Translations under genes and position numbers: made by a program | DNA from: Bacteroidales bacterium | GTDB taxonomy: Bacteria > Bacteroidota > Bacteroidia > Bacteroidales > 4484-276 | Reading direction: 5' to 3' | Length of the DNA: 6,815 nt | Assembly (NCBI GenBank): GCA_029939965.1 | Contig: JAOZRY010000035.1 | Location: 1-6,815, forward strand | Part shown: piece after piece, positions 1 to 6,181 of the stretch | How the letters are laid out: the number at the start of each line of letters is the position of its first letter | Position numbering within the stretch: position 1 is the stretch's first letter | Notes under the pieces: model-generated | Database searches by the model: none | Told to the model about the DNA's origin: nothing | Seen by the model: only the letters and a program-made list of their open reading frames with translations

Positions 1-69
1 AGCCGGCACAAGGCAACTACAAACGGAAAGCCTGTAGCCGCCCAAAATCAGAACATCTACTTTAAAAAA

Positions 70-267
70 TTAATTTTTCAAATTGCGATTATTTTCCTGA
101 ATCAGATCATAATCGTGGAAACAATAATATTCGATCCCCATTTTGGCAAGAAATTCAAAAGCGGCATCCATTTTAATTTTTGCCCTTTCAATGGGATCCT
201 TTATATCATCCCATGGAAACAGCCGTGTTGCTTTTCAAAAAAAATCGCTTTGCCCTTTGTATTTCAT
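70..267 (-). pseudogene. xylA: xylose isomerase remnant (xylA, broken)
   Basis: Xylose isomerase interconverts D-xylose and D-xylulose in the cytoplasm. The minus strand from 267 reads MKYKGQSDFF, meets an in-frame TGA at 237-235, then continues KATRLFPWDDIKDPIERAK and on through DAAFEFLAKMGIEYYCFHDYDL before a TAA at 72-70. The block FPW...DAAFEF...YCFHDxD is a signature stretch of the family's N-terminal third. Its His and second Asp match the catalytic His101/Asp104 pair of E. coli XylA. An intact enzyme is about 440 residues, so most of the barrel is missing. The segment between DFF and the FPW block also appears deleted, because the KYYD...HLRFA region of the family is absent. It lies downstream of the xylB remnant on the same strand, as expected for a former xylBA operon. 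The ATG at 267 may not be the original start. The family call is secure; loss of function is certain for this copy. Confidence 0.85.
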
Positions 268-290
268 AATGGTATGTTTATGTTTTATGT

Positions 291-500
291 TTGTTTATTA
301 AAGTAAATAATTTTGATGATGTAGCTAAAGATACCCTCGATGAATGGATTTATTTTTTGAAAAACAGTGAGATAAAAAAAGAGTTTAGTGCCAAAGGATT
401 GCAGGAAGCAAAAGAAAAAATGAACGTTGACAATCTTGAAGGTGGAGATAAATATGACTACGAGGCTTTTATAAAAGAACAACGAATAAAAAATCACACC
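291..500 (+). pseudogene. C-terminal remnant of Rpn/PD-(D/E)XK (PDDEXK_2) transposase-nuclease
   Basis: The plus-strand frame from 291 encodes VNNFDDVAKDTLDEWIYFL followed by KNSEIKKEFSAKGLQEAKEK and ...DKYDYEAFIKEQRIKN. This matches, from memory, the C-terminal region of Bacteroidota proteins annotated as 'Rpn family recombination-promoting nuclease / PD-(D/E)XK nuclease family transposase'. There, LDEWxYFLK...AKGLxEAxEKL...YxxYIEEQR follows the nuclease core. The core (roughly 200 residues with the D and ExK catalytic residues) is absent upstream. After about position 500 the frame runs antisense into xylB and loses family resemblance, so the usual charged tail is gone too. The fragment sits between the two xyl remnants on the opposite strand, suggesting an insertion that later decayed. 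The boundaries are approximate. Confidence 0.7.
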
Positions 501-519
501 CGTGAATTATCCCTACTCT

Positions 520-1249
520 TTAATCTACTCCCTCAATTTCTAATTCTGCCGAATCCAAAACTTTCTTCCAATTATAATAGATTTCTTCCAATGTGTCCGA
601 TTTTTTAGATTTGATGCATTGCTCAAAAGACATATTAGCTTTTCCTACCCGAATAACTTTGTGATTTACACCCATCCCCTGCATTATTTCAAGCCCATAT
701 ATCAACGAAAACACAATACCTTCCTGCACAGCCCTATCAATATGTTTTTTGGAATGTCTGTTCAAATCGAGACCATGTATAGAAGCACCCGGGTTCTTGT
801 TTTGTAAAATACGCTCTGCACCATTTCCAAAGGGAAAAACCAAACCGGTTATTAACACCATAAATATCTCCCGAAGTTCCGGCAGTAGCAGCCACTTCTC
901 CCGGATTTACCACATTCAACGAAAAAGCATTGTTGGGTTGATCACCGGCTCTGCAAGCAATCACGGCATTTTATCTACTCCCAGCTTCTGAGCCATTGCA
1001 GGTTTTACTTTGCCTTGTATCGAAAATGCTGGAACCAAATCTGGTAAAAGTGAAGCATCAAAACCAAAATAGTTAAGCAACTTTTCCGAAACTGAGTCTG
1101 ATTGATAATCCCAGAATATTCCCTCGGACAATCCTGATTTTGTGGTGCAAATTTCGCCGGTTAACCGATAAGCCACATAATCGCCCGGTAACATTATTTT
1201 ATAAATCTTTTTGTAAATTTCGGGTTCAAATTGTTTCCCAATTCAACTT
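520..1249 (-). pseudogene. xylB: xylulokinase remnant (xylB, frameshifted with deletions)
   Basis: Xylulokinase (FGGY family) phosphorylates D-xylulose with ATP. Minus-strand blocks appear in the right order but in different frames. First comes KLNW (near 1249), then FEPEIYKKIYKIMLPGDYV and RLTGEI...SGLSEGIFWD...YFGFD (about 1236-964). Next is CRAGDQPNNAFSLNVVNPGE followed by AATAGTSGDIYGVN (about 960-850), then FPFGNGAERI...SIHGLDLNRHSKKH...AVQEGIVF...GKANM and a tail ending EIEGVD at the stop (522-520). Frame changes lie near 1238, 964 and 850. Compared with the roughly 495-residue family, about 60 residues are missing at the 850 junction (the stretch between TAGTSG...YGVN and LPFGNGAER). 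About 40 are missing after GKANM near 630 (the FRQ...NTDGAxGAARGAG segment that forms part of the nucleotide-binding C-domain). The N-terminal third is missing or heavily degraded. The C-terminus itself looks original. Confidence 0.88.
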
Positions 1250-1411
1250 TAACAATTTTGTTATTATTTGCTACCTCCACGGCCAACATCATTTTACCAT
1301 CATCCCACACTCGGGCACTTTGAGAAATTTGTTTTGTTGTATGCTTGATTTGAATATTACTCAAATGCAAACCGTATAAAAAACGGTTCTGTTGTTCTGA
1401 AAATAATGATT
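1203..1411 (-). pseudogene. open frame without start, possible degraded N-terminal part of xylB
   Basis: Between stops, this minus-strand frame reads 69 codons with no plausible initiation codon at its beginning. It overlaps the start of the secure xylB homology in a different frame. It contains YGLHLSN... and ARVWDDGKMMLAVEVANN. These loosely recall the xylulokinase stretches MHGLVxVD and IIWCDSRAVEIGN that lie upstream of the KLAWVKENEPE block, in the correct order and roughly the correct distance. If so, a deletion also removed the LLNSPGNFTAS region. The similarity is weak and could be chance, since FGGY kinases need the intact WCD motif for sugar binding and here it reads WDD. I treat it as a tentative extension of the pseudogene. 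Confidence 0.35.
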
Positions 1412-1413
1412 AA

Positions 1414-1478
1414 AGGAGGCAATGTGATAATGCGATAAGGAAACAATGTGATAATGCGATAAGGAGACAATGCGACAA
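1414..1478. repeat. degenerate 24-bp tandem repeat
   Basis: Two adjacent 24-base units (1414-1437 and 1438-1461) share the core CAATGTGATAATGCGATA and differ at only two positions. A third, decayed copy begins at 1462 (AGGAGACAATGCGACAA). The repeat lies between the xylB remnant and the barrel gene. No coding frame uses it. It does not look like a CRISPR, because there are no spacers. Confidence 0.75.
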
Positions 1479-1529
1479 GAAAAGAAAGTGGAAAGGATAA
1501 ATTCATTGAAACATTAAATCATTCTATCA

Positions 1530-2117
1530 TTAAAATCCGGCAACTATGCCAAAACTCCAAAATGGTTCGCCATTACGGTAAGGTGAGTTTTCGTTGTTTA
1601 TAACATCAAACAATATTTGCACATAGGCGTAAGTGCTGCCACCCATCTTTTGCGAAACGCCACCTCCCAGAAAAAGGAATGGAACCCAATCACGTGTTTC
1701 AACAATATCGCCGGCACTATTATATGACTGCCATCCATAATTTATCGTTGCATATTCGGCATGAACGTACGCTTGTGGTATCACCCTGTATCGCGAAAAT
1801 ACCCTTAAACCGTAGTTACTTGTTTCAAACTCGCCACCGTAGTAGCTGTTATATTTCAGGTACTCGTATCCAGGCTGTAGGCCAACCGAAAGTTTCGGAG
1901 CCACCTTGTACCCAACCAAAGGCCAAATACCAATGGAAGTGTACGAACCAATAGTAAACATAAAGGTTCCGCCAAAATACATCTTATTAATAACGCTCGA
2001 TTTTTTTGGCTGTTTATCTCCTGAATAGGGGTTTACTCGGATAGTATCGTTTTGTTGTGCAAATGCCAAAGTACCTGTAAAAAATATTAATACCAATAAG
2101 TTTGTAATGTTTTTCAT
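1530..2117 (-). CDS. predicted outer-membrane beta-barrel protein
   Basis: The frame encodes 195 residues from the ATG at 2117 and ends with a TAA at 1532-1530. That ATG is preferred over the upstream in-frame extension because it begins a clean signal peptide: MKN, a hydrophobic core (LLVLIFFTGTLAF), then an AQQ-type signal peptidase I site near residue 20. The mature protein has an N-terminal linker rich in K, S and N. It then has alternating aromatic, glycine-rich strands (KMYFGGTFMFTIGSYTSIG, LVGYKVAPKLSVGLQPGYEY, VFSRYRVIPQAYVHAEYATI) and ends in VAGF. A terminal aromatic residue is typical of barrels handled by the BAM complex. The size suggests about eight strands. I recognise the general Bacteroidota 'outer membrane beta-barrel protein' type but no specific function. 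It appears monocistronic and intact, unlike its decayed neighbours on both sides. Confidence 0.8.
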   Translation of the reverse strand: MKNITNLLVLIFFTGTLAFAQQNDTIRVNPYSGDKQPKKSSVINKMYFGGTFMFTIGSYTSIGIWPLVGYKVAPKLSVGLQPGYEYLKYNSYYGGEFETSNYGLRVFSRYRVIPQAYVHAEYATINYGWQSYNSAGDIVETRDWVPFLFLGGGVSQKMGGSTYAYVQILFDVINNENSPYRNGEPFWSFGIVAGF

Positions 2118-2143
2118 GTGTATGATTTTTTTTAATGTAAAAT

Positions 2144-2151
2144 CAAAAGTA
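2144..2151 (-). promoter_or_regulatory. possible Bacteroidota -7 box for the barrel gene
   Basis: On the minus strand, TACTTTTG matches the Bacteroidota -7 consensus TAnnTTTG exactly. It lies 26 bases upstream of the ATG at 2117, leaving a short leader. A TTTG that could serve as the -33 box exists at 2183-2180, but the spacing (28 bases) is longer than the usual 19-21, so support is partial. Confidence 0.35.
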
Positions 2152-2264
2152 CTCAGAAACAAGATTGTGATTGAATTAGCAAAATGCTATCGGCATATTT
2201 TATTTTATTTTAACAGAAATTACATAAACTCTCAAAATACCCGGATTATAGCAATTTTTCACTT

Positions 2265-2649
2265 TTAGTTACTGGCAAACTGGTGATATCTGAAACAATC
2301 GGTTGTATGATCGTTCACCATACCGGCTGCCTGCATGTATGCATAAATGATGGTGGATCCCACAAACGTAAAACCACGCTTTTTGAGGTCTTTGCTAATA
2401 ATATCGGAAACCTCTGTTTTTGCCGGAATTTCAGACATACAAAGCTATTTTTTCAAAATCAAAATCATCAAAAGCTACCCTGAAATTTTCTCGTTTACGA
2501 AGGATGGTCAACCAGCTTAAACCTGCCTGAAATGCATCCAACAACATAAATTCAAAATGTTTTCGGTCATCGTGAACCGGAACACCCCATTCGTGATCGT
2601 GATAATTAAAAAAATCGGGATTGGAAGAAGCCCATTGGCAACGTTTCAT
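2265..2649 (-). pseudogene. tag: DNA-3-methyladenine glycosylase I remnant (tag, internal deletion and frameshift)
   Basis: Tag excises 3-methyladenine from alkylated DNA. From the ATG at 2649 the frame reads MKRCQWASSNPDFFNYHDHE, then WGVP...QAGLSWLTILRKRENFR, and stops at TGA 2433-2431 after 72 residues. In another frame, from about 2438 to the TAA at 2267-2265, comes SEIPAKTEVSD...KKRGFTFVGSTIIYAYMQ...GMVNDHTTDCF. Compared with E. coli Tag (187 residues), about 60 residues of the middle are missing, including the region around LVQDAGIIRHRGKI. The zinc ligands are still readable (C4, H17, and His and Cys of NDHTTDC). The position of the E. coli residue Glu38, implicated in base recognition, reads Asp. 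The two halves are out of frame and cannot give a whole protein. The exact deletion junction lies near 2433-2445. Confidence 0.88.
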
Positions 2650-2943
2650 TGAATATGTATTTATAAAAGTTCGTGATACTAAATTGAAAAATGGCAAAAT
2701 CGCAATGGATATGGTAACAAAACTCTTTCGAAAGGAATCGCAAAATTGTTGTCAGACGAACTTTCCATCCTGCTCATAAGCACACGAGTTATTCCGATTT
2801 TACCGATATTATTAGCTCTTAATTTGGAAAACTAACCAACATGTTGTTTAAATATTTTATTGTCAATTTCCCGCTTTGCGGTTTCAATAATAAATTATAA
2901 ATCATAAATTGAATTAGTTCCTTTTCCGGCCACACCGATCAGC
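2650..2943. other. intergenic stretch with no supported gene
   Basis: Nearly 300 bases between the tag remnant and the DUF4251 gene. Short open frames exist on both strands (for example, minus-strand codons reading NNIGKIGITRVLMSRME near 2815-2750) but none has a convincing start, full length or recognised family. A small GC-rich hairpin CCGCTTTGCGG (2871-2881) lacks a following T-run on either strand. This may be more decayed sequence. Confidence 0.5.
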
Positions 2944-3528
2944 CTAAAACTCCGTTCCTTCAAATATTTTTACTCCTTCGATGGATTGAACCGAACCATG
3001 CATAGAAAAAGCACTACCCGAAAACATACCATTAACATCTATCATTGCTTTCTCTGATCCGGTTAGCGACAACGAAATTATTGCTGTGCCAATTACCCCG
3101 GTAAGGGTAAATGTAATGAACAATTTATTTTTCTTTTCTTTCTCCTTCACCTTGAGATTTAAAGCTTTTCCTTTGAGTGTAAACCCTCCAAGGTTGTTTA
3201 AACCAGAACTATTTACAAAGTCGGAGCCAACCTGAAGTACTACTTCCTCACCATCCATTTTCAGAAAATTAATAGTTGATTGAACCGGAGTTATCATACC
3301 ACCATCGCTTAAACGGATTGTTTCGGCAGGAACAACAAATTTTTTATCTATCACTAATTGCCGGGCCTGTTTGTATCGTTGCAATTGTTCTGTTTCTTCT
3401 CTTTCTTTTCGCTCCTGTTTTGTTTCCCCCCGATTTTGTTGCCCCATCATTGAGAGTGGCAATACCATTAGGATTATAATGGTGGCAAAAATTGATATAG
3501 TGATATTAAATTTCATTTGTGTTTTCAT
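2944..3528 (-). CDS. exported DUF4251-family protein
   Basis: The gene encodes 194 residues from the ATG at 3528, or 190 from a second ATG at 3516; stop TAG at 2946-2944. The N-terminus is a signal peptide (MKTQMKFNITISIFATIIIL, then MVLPLSMMG) with likely signal peptidase I cleavage before QQNR. There is no lipobox cysteine. A charged helical stretch follows (ETKQERKEREETEQLQRYKQ). After it comes the domain: ARQLVIDKKFVVPAETI, a hydrophilic beta-rich centre with a GLNNLGGFTLKGKALNLKVK segment, FTLTGVIGTAIISLSL, and a closing SGS...HGSVQSIEGVKIFEG. That order matches periplasmic DUF4251 (PF14059) proteins found almost only in Bacteroidota, with the typical length of about 170-195. The function is unknown. 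The gene appears intact and stands alone. Confidence 0.75.
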   Translation of the reverse strand: MKTQMKFNITISIFATIIILMVLPLSMMGQQNRGETKQERKEREETEQLQRYKQARQLVIDKKFVVPAETIRLSDGGMITPVQSTINFLKMDGEEVVLQVGSDFVNSSGLNNLGGFTLKGKALNLKVKEKEKKNKLFITFTLTGVIGTAIISLSLTGSEKAMIDVNGMFSGSAFSMHGSVQSIEGVKIFEGTEF

Positions 3529-3832
3529 TATGGAGGTTGTTTAGATTATAAAAAAAATCATGTAGTATTTTCAATTTACATACAAAAAGAACATCATAGA
3601 ATGTATTTATCATTGAAACGAAATACATCAAAAGATAATGAAATAGAAAAACAAAGATTCACCAAAAATGTTTAAAATATACAGCAATATTGCATCATGC
3701 ACATATTCAGAGGCTTGGCTATTTGTTTGCATGTTGGCAATATCATTTTATCACGAAGGCAATAATATTATTGATTGAAAAATTTATTATTGTAAGAACT
3801 TGATATTTCTTTAATTTCTATGCATAGGATTT
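3529..3832. other. AT-rich intergenic region between the DUF4251 gene and the cassette
   Basis: About 300 bases with no supported gene. The part near 3529-3660 should carry the promoter of the DUF4251 gene, but I see no exact TAnnTTTG box with a well-spaced TTTG. It holds a perfect inverted repeat (listed separately), a 10-base palindrome GCAATATTGC (3684-3693) and a 14-base AT-only palindrome CAATAATATTATTG (3760-3773) about 60 bases beyond the stop of the cassette's last gene. The last could be a weak 3' hairpin, although it has no GC stem. Confidence 0.5.
3601..3628. repeat. perfect inverted repeat upstream of the DUF4251 gene
   Basis: ATGTATTT (3601-3608) and AAATACAT (3621-3628) are perfect 8-base complements separated by 12 bases, about 75 bases upstream of the DUF4251 start. 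It could be an operator half-site pair or a hairpin. AT-only arms make chance occurrence possible. Confidence 0.35.
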
Positions 3833-4957
3833 CTAGAAAAACCGCAAAACACTTTCCGTTATTTTACTTCCACTATCAATGGTTTCTACTTCCCAATAAT
3901 TTTTTGGTACATTAAACATACATTTAATTATTCCTTTTACATATTTAACCTCTTGCAAGGTCGGATTAAAACGAGCTATTGCTTTTGAAATGCTTTTTTC
4001 TCTTTTCTTCGGCTTTCCTTTTGAAATATGGGGAATTGATGTAATATACAGATTTTCTGTATGATTAAGAAATACTTCTAACATATCTCTTTGGGGCAGT
4101 TTATTACATCTATTCCATGGACTAAGTTTAGCAATCGTATTTTCATCAACTAACTCATCCCAAATTGCTTTATCATAACCTGTATTAGAACCATGATGAG
4201 CTATTTTAAAAACCTGAGATTTTGAATCAATTGTTTGACAATTTTTAATAATACATTTCCAACCCTTCCTTTCATCATCACAAACTTCTAAGTCAGAGCC
4301 TAAAAGAATTCGTTGCTCATTTATTTTAACTAAAATTACAACACTTTTATCATTTGGTTTGTGATATATTATCTTCTTATTTGATTTCCCATACTCTGTA
4401 ATCAGTGTAGAAATTTCATTATTAAACTCATCCAAGATATAATCAGATGGTGATAATGAAATTATCTCATATTTGATTCCATTATTGTTATTTGACAATA
4501 ATACTTTGTCTTCAACAGCTTGTTTGACAGTTGCTTTCCTTGAAGCAATTATTTCCAGACATTTATCCAATTCTTTTGTTGAACATACTGTAGCTTCATT
4601 TTTTATTTTGTTATAATCCAAACCAACAAACATTAGGAATTTTGACCGATCATTCGCTATTGCAATTGAAAAAATAGAATTCTTACATTTATCAAGTAGT
4701 TGTGATATCCCTTGTATATGATCATCATGCCAATGAGAGCATATAATCATTTTAACATCTTTTGCAATATCTACTCCTCTGGATTCAAGATACTCAAGAG
4801 GTAAAGAAACTTTAGTTAGTGGATTAATACAAGAGTCAACAACTATCCAATCATTATAGCCTAAATGCAAAACAATACTTTCACCATAACCACCACCTGT
4901 ACCAATCAATATGGTTTCAATTATTCTATCTTTAGCCAAAACAACTTTTATTCCCAA
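3833..4957 (-). CDS. ComEC-like metallo-beta-lactamase-fold hydrolase (cassette gene C)
   Basis: About 374 residues from a TTG at 4957, or 368 from a TTG at 4939; no ATG is available near the N-terminus. Stop TAG at 3835-3833. It is a predicted soluble metal-dependent hydrolase with no signal peptide or membrane segments. Visible motifs are an opening beta hairpin with GTGGGYGES (19-27) and VVDSC (39-43), the metal motif HWHDDH (75-80, HxHxDH), NDKSVVILVK leading to LLGSDLE (218-224, metal-bridging Asp222), and KIAHHGS (251-257). The GSDLE...HHGS pair is the hallmark of the ComEC/Rec2-type hydrolase branch, where members cleave phosphodiester or nucleotide substrates. Here the domain stands alone, without the ComEC transmembrane channel. 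A roughly 110-residue C-terminal part carries LSPWNRCNKLPQRD (278-291) and ends FF. The gene overlaps the end of gene B by 10 bases, so translation is probably coupled. The fold is secure; the substrate is unknown. Confidence 0.88.
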   Translation of the reverse strand: MGIKVVLAKDRIIETILIGTGGGYGESIVLHLGYNDWIVVDSCINPLTKVSLPLEYLESRGVDIAKDVKMIICSHWHDDHIQGISQLLDKCKNSIFSIAIANDRSKFLMFVGLDYNKIKNEATVCSTKELDKCLEIIASRKATVKQAVEDKVLLSNNNNGIKYEIISLSPSDYILDEFNNEISTLITEYGKSNKKIIYHKPNDKSVVILVKINEQRILLGSDLEVCDDERKGWKCIIKNCQTIDSKSQVFKIAHHGSNTGYDKAIWDELVDENTIAKLSPWNRCNKLPQRDMLEVFLNHTENLYITSIPHISKGKPKKREKSISKAIARFNPTLQEVKYVKGIIKCMFNVPKNYWEVETIDSGSKITESVLRFF

Positions 4958-5499
4958 TTAATACTATTATTGAAGTGTTCCGATTTTTCAGCAATTTCAT
5001 TGATATCTTCTTCTGTAAAACCTACGCTCCTTTTAAAACGCAAAAGTGAACGTTTTTCTATTTGACCATTATCAGAAGCAAAACCAACACTCCAATAAAA
5101 AATTGCTCCATTTGATAATAATTCTCTATCACTTGGAGAAACCTCAGAAGTTTCAAAGGATGCAATCTCATAAGTACCATCATTTGTTTTATCTTCTAAT
5201 TTTGCAATAAAATGATCTTTATCAATTGATTCGACAATACCAATCCAGTGCTGGGTTAATCCAAAATAACTTTTTTTACTTAAACCTATAATATCCCGAT
5301 ATTTTGGCACTTCTTGATAATCATCTTCAAATTGACATTCAATTCCAGTTTTGCTTTCATCTAGTATTCTTTTTCTTTTATCAATCTTAGAATTTAAAGC
5401 ATTAAGGATTATCTGGTCTGCATCAAAACTACCATCAATATTGAAATCACGATTATCCAACAAAGAATTATTTTTAATATTTGTATCAAAATTTATCAT
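4948..5499 (-). CDS. unrecognised acidic protein with C-terminal beta domain (cassette gene B)
   Basis: 183 residues from the ATG at 5499, which sits one base after the stop of gene A; stop TAA at 4950-4948. An upstream extension of the frame begins only at a TTG inside gene A, so the ATG is preferred. The first 80 residues are hydrophilic, rich in Asp, Asn, Lys and Ile, with a likely helix at 26-48 (DADQIILNALNSKIDKRKR). From about 85 to 157 a compact beta-rich domain follows: HWIGIVESIDKDHFIAKLED, then a Phe/Glu-rich strand, SEVSPSDRELLSNGAIFYWS and KRSLLRFKR. The WIGIVESI...FIAKLED pattern recalls small barrel (OB- or SH3-like) folds, but this is only shape reasoning. The tail 160-183 is acidic and helical (EEDINEIAEKSEH). 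I do not recognise a named family. There is no signal peptide or membrane segment. Its position between A and C argues for a partner role. Confidence 0.8.
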   Translation of the reverse strand: MINFDTNIKNNSLLDNRDFNIDGSFDADQIILNALNSKIDKRKRILDESKTGIECQFEDDYQEVPKYRDIIGLSKKSYFGLTQHWIGIVESIDKDHFIAKLEDKTNDGTYEIASFETSEVSPSDRELLSNGAIFYWSVGFASDNGQIEKRSLLRFKRSVGFTEEDINEIAEKSEHFNNSINWE

Positions 5500-5500
5500 T

Positions 5501-6166
5501 TTAGATTGCTTTAAGTAATATATTTTCAACTGTCTCTTTGGCTCTTATTATAGAAATATTCCAATTTTCTTCTAGTCTTTTTACAATCTCCATATTTACA
5601 CCATTCTGACCATGTTCTAAGTCATAATGATCATTTATGTTAATTGAAACTCCATAATCCATTTTAGGATATGCTGGAGTAATTCTAATTCTATACTGGC
5701 CGCTAAGACAATCTTTTCTTTCTTTCTCAAGTATTTCAAGCTGCAATAATCTAGGGTCTTTCAATGAACCTTCCCAATTACTTAGAGGACATAATTTATT
5801 TCCAAATTCATAATACACTTCCGAATTTGGAAGTTTTAAGTCAAAAATATGATTAATGCCAAGTGATTTAATTGGCGTTTCTTTTAATATTTTAAAAACA
5901 CTTGCGCTTAAGTCTTTCATAGGGTCAAAATAGGGTGATTTTGTTGTCGTAAATTCACACCTTTGTTTACTAATTTCAATACTAACCCAATCTAGTTCGT
6001 ATTTTACAATTTCATTATGTATTACCCCTATTTTTGCATTGCTTGCCTCTTCTTCTCGAATCAATCCTTTATGGAACAACCAAAAAGGTTGTAGAATCAC
6101 AGGATTAAAATCTCCAAGAAAAACAATACTCAATGATTCTTTTTGTAAATATTTTTCAATTGACAT
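5501..6166 (-). CDS. unrecognised cytoplasmic protein, first gene of the cassette (gene A)
   Basis: 221 residues from the ATG at 6166, preceded by AAAAAAGAAGTAAA, whose AAGAAG could act as a weak ribosome site. The stop TAA is at 5503-5501. Notable stretches are FLGDFNPVILQPFWLFHKGLI (16-36), which carries a GDFNP motif, YELDWVSIEIS (56-66), YFDPMKDL (79-86), TPIKSLGINHIFDLKL (97-112), W131-E132-G133, and GVSININDHYDLEH (172-185). It ends with an amphipathic helix LEENWNISIIRAKETVE (198-214). The alternation of short strands with a mid-protein SLGIN element suggests a soluble alpha/beta protein. There are no obvious catalytic or nucleotide-binding motifs, no signal peptide and no membrane segment. 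I have the impression of homologues with the same GxFNPxIxxPxW...ELDW...LGIN layout elsewhere among bacteria, but cannot name a family. It is the promoter-proximal gene of an A-B-C operon. Confidence 0.8.
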   Translation of the reverse strand: MSIEKYLQKESLSIVFLGDFNPVILQPFWLFHKGLIREEEASNAKIGVIHNEIVKYELDWVSIEISKQRCEFTTTKSPYFDPMKDLSASVFKILKETPIKSLGINHIFDLKLPNSEVYYEFGNKLCPLSNWEGSLKDPRLLQLEILEKERKDCLSGQYRIRITPAYPKMDYGVSININDHYDLEHGQNGVNMEIVKRLEENWNISIIRAKETVENILLKAI

Positions 6167-6181
6167 TTTACTTCTTTTTTG

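Noticed and set aside
1414..1478. CRISPR array
   Set aside because: The units are directly adjacent with no unique spacers and there are no cas genes.
1679..1954. Plus-strand 91-codon frame opposite the barrel gene
   Set aside because: Antisense to a convincing barrel protein, with no family features and no start context.
2660..2830. Short open frames on both strands (for example plus VRDTKLKNGKIAMDMVTKLF, minus NNIGKIGITRVLMSRME)
   Set aside because: They look faintly protein-like but lack starts, length and any recognised family; not enough to call a gene or remnant.
2871..2881. GC hairpin CCGCTTTGCGG downstream of the DUF4251 gene as a terminator
   Set aside because: The stem is only four base pairs and no run of T follows on either strand.
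3276..3479. Plus-strand frame encoding a hydrophobic stretch (VCIVAIVLFLLFLFAP)
   Set aside because: It is the complement of the DUF4251 gene's charged Lys/Glu-rich region; the minus-strand gene has a signal peptide and family match, so this is a shadow.
3760..3792. CAATAATATTATTG palindrome and nearby complement as terminator of the cassette
   Set aside because: The stem is almost entirely A/T and there is no proper T-tract directly after it on the minus strand; too weak to call.
5500..5529. Gene B starting at the TTG at 5529
   Set aside because: That would add ten residues inside gene A; the ATG at 5499, one base after the gene A stop, is a better start.
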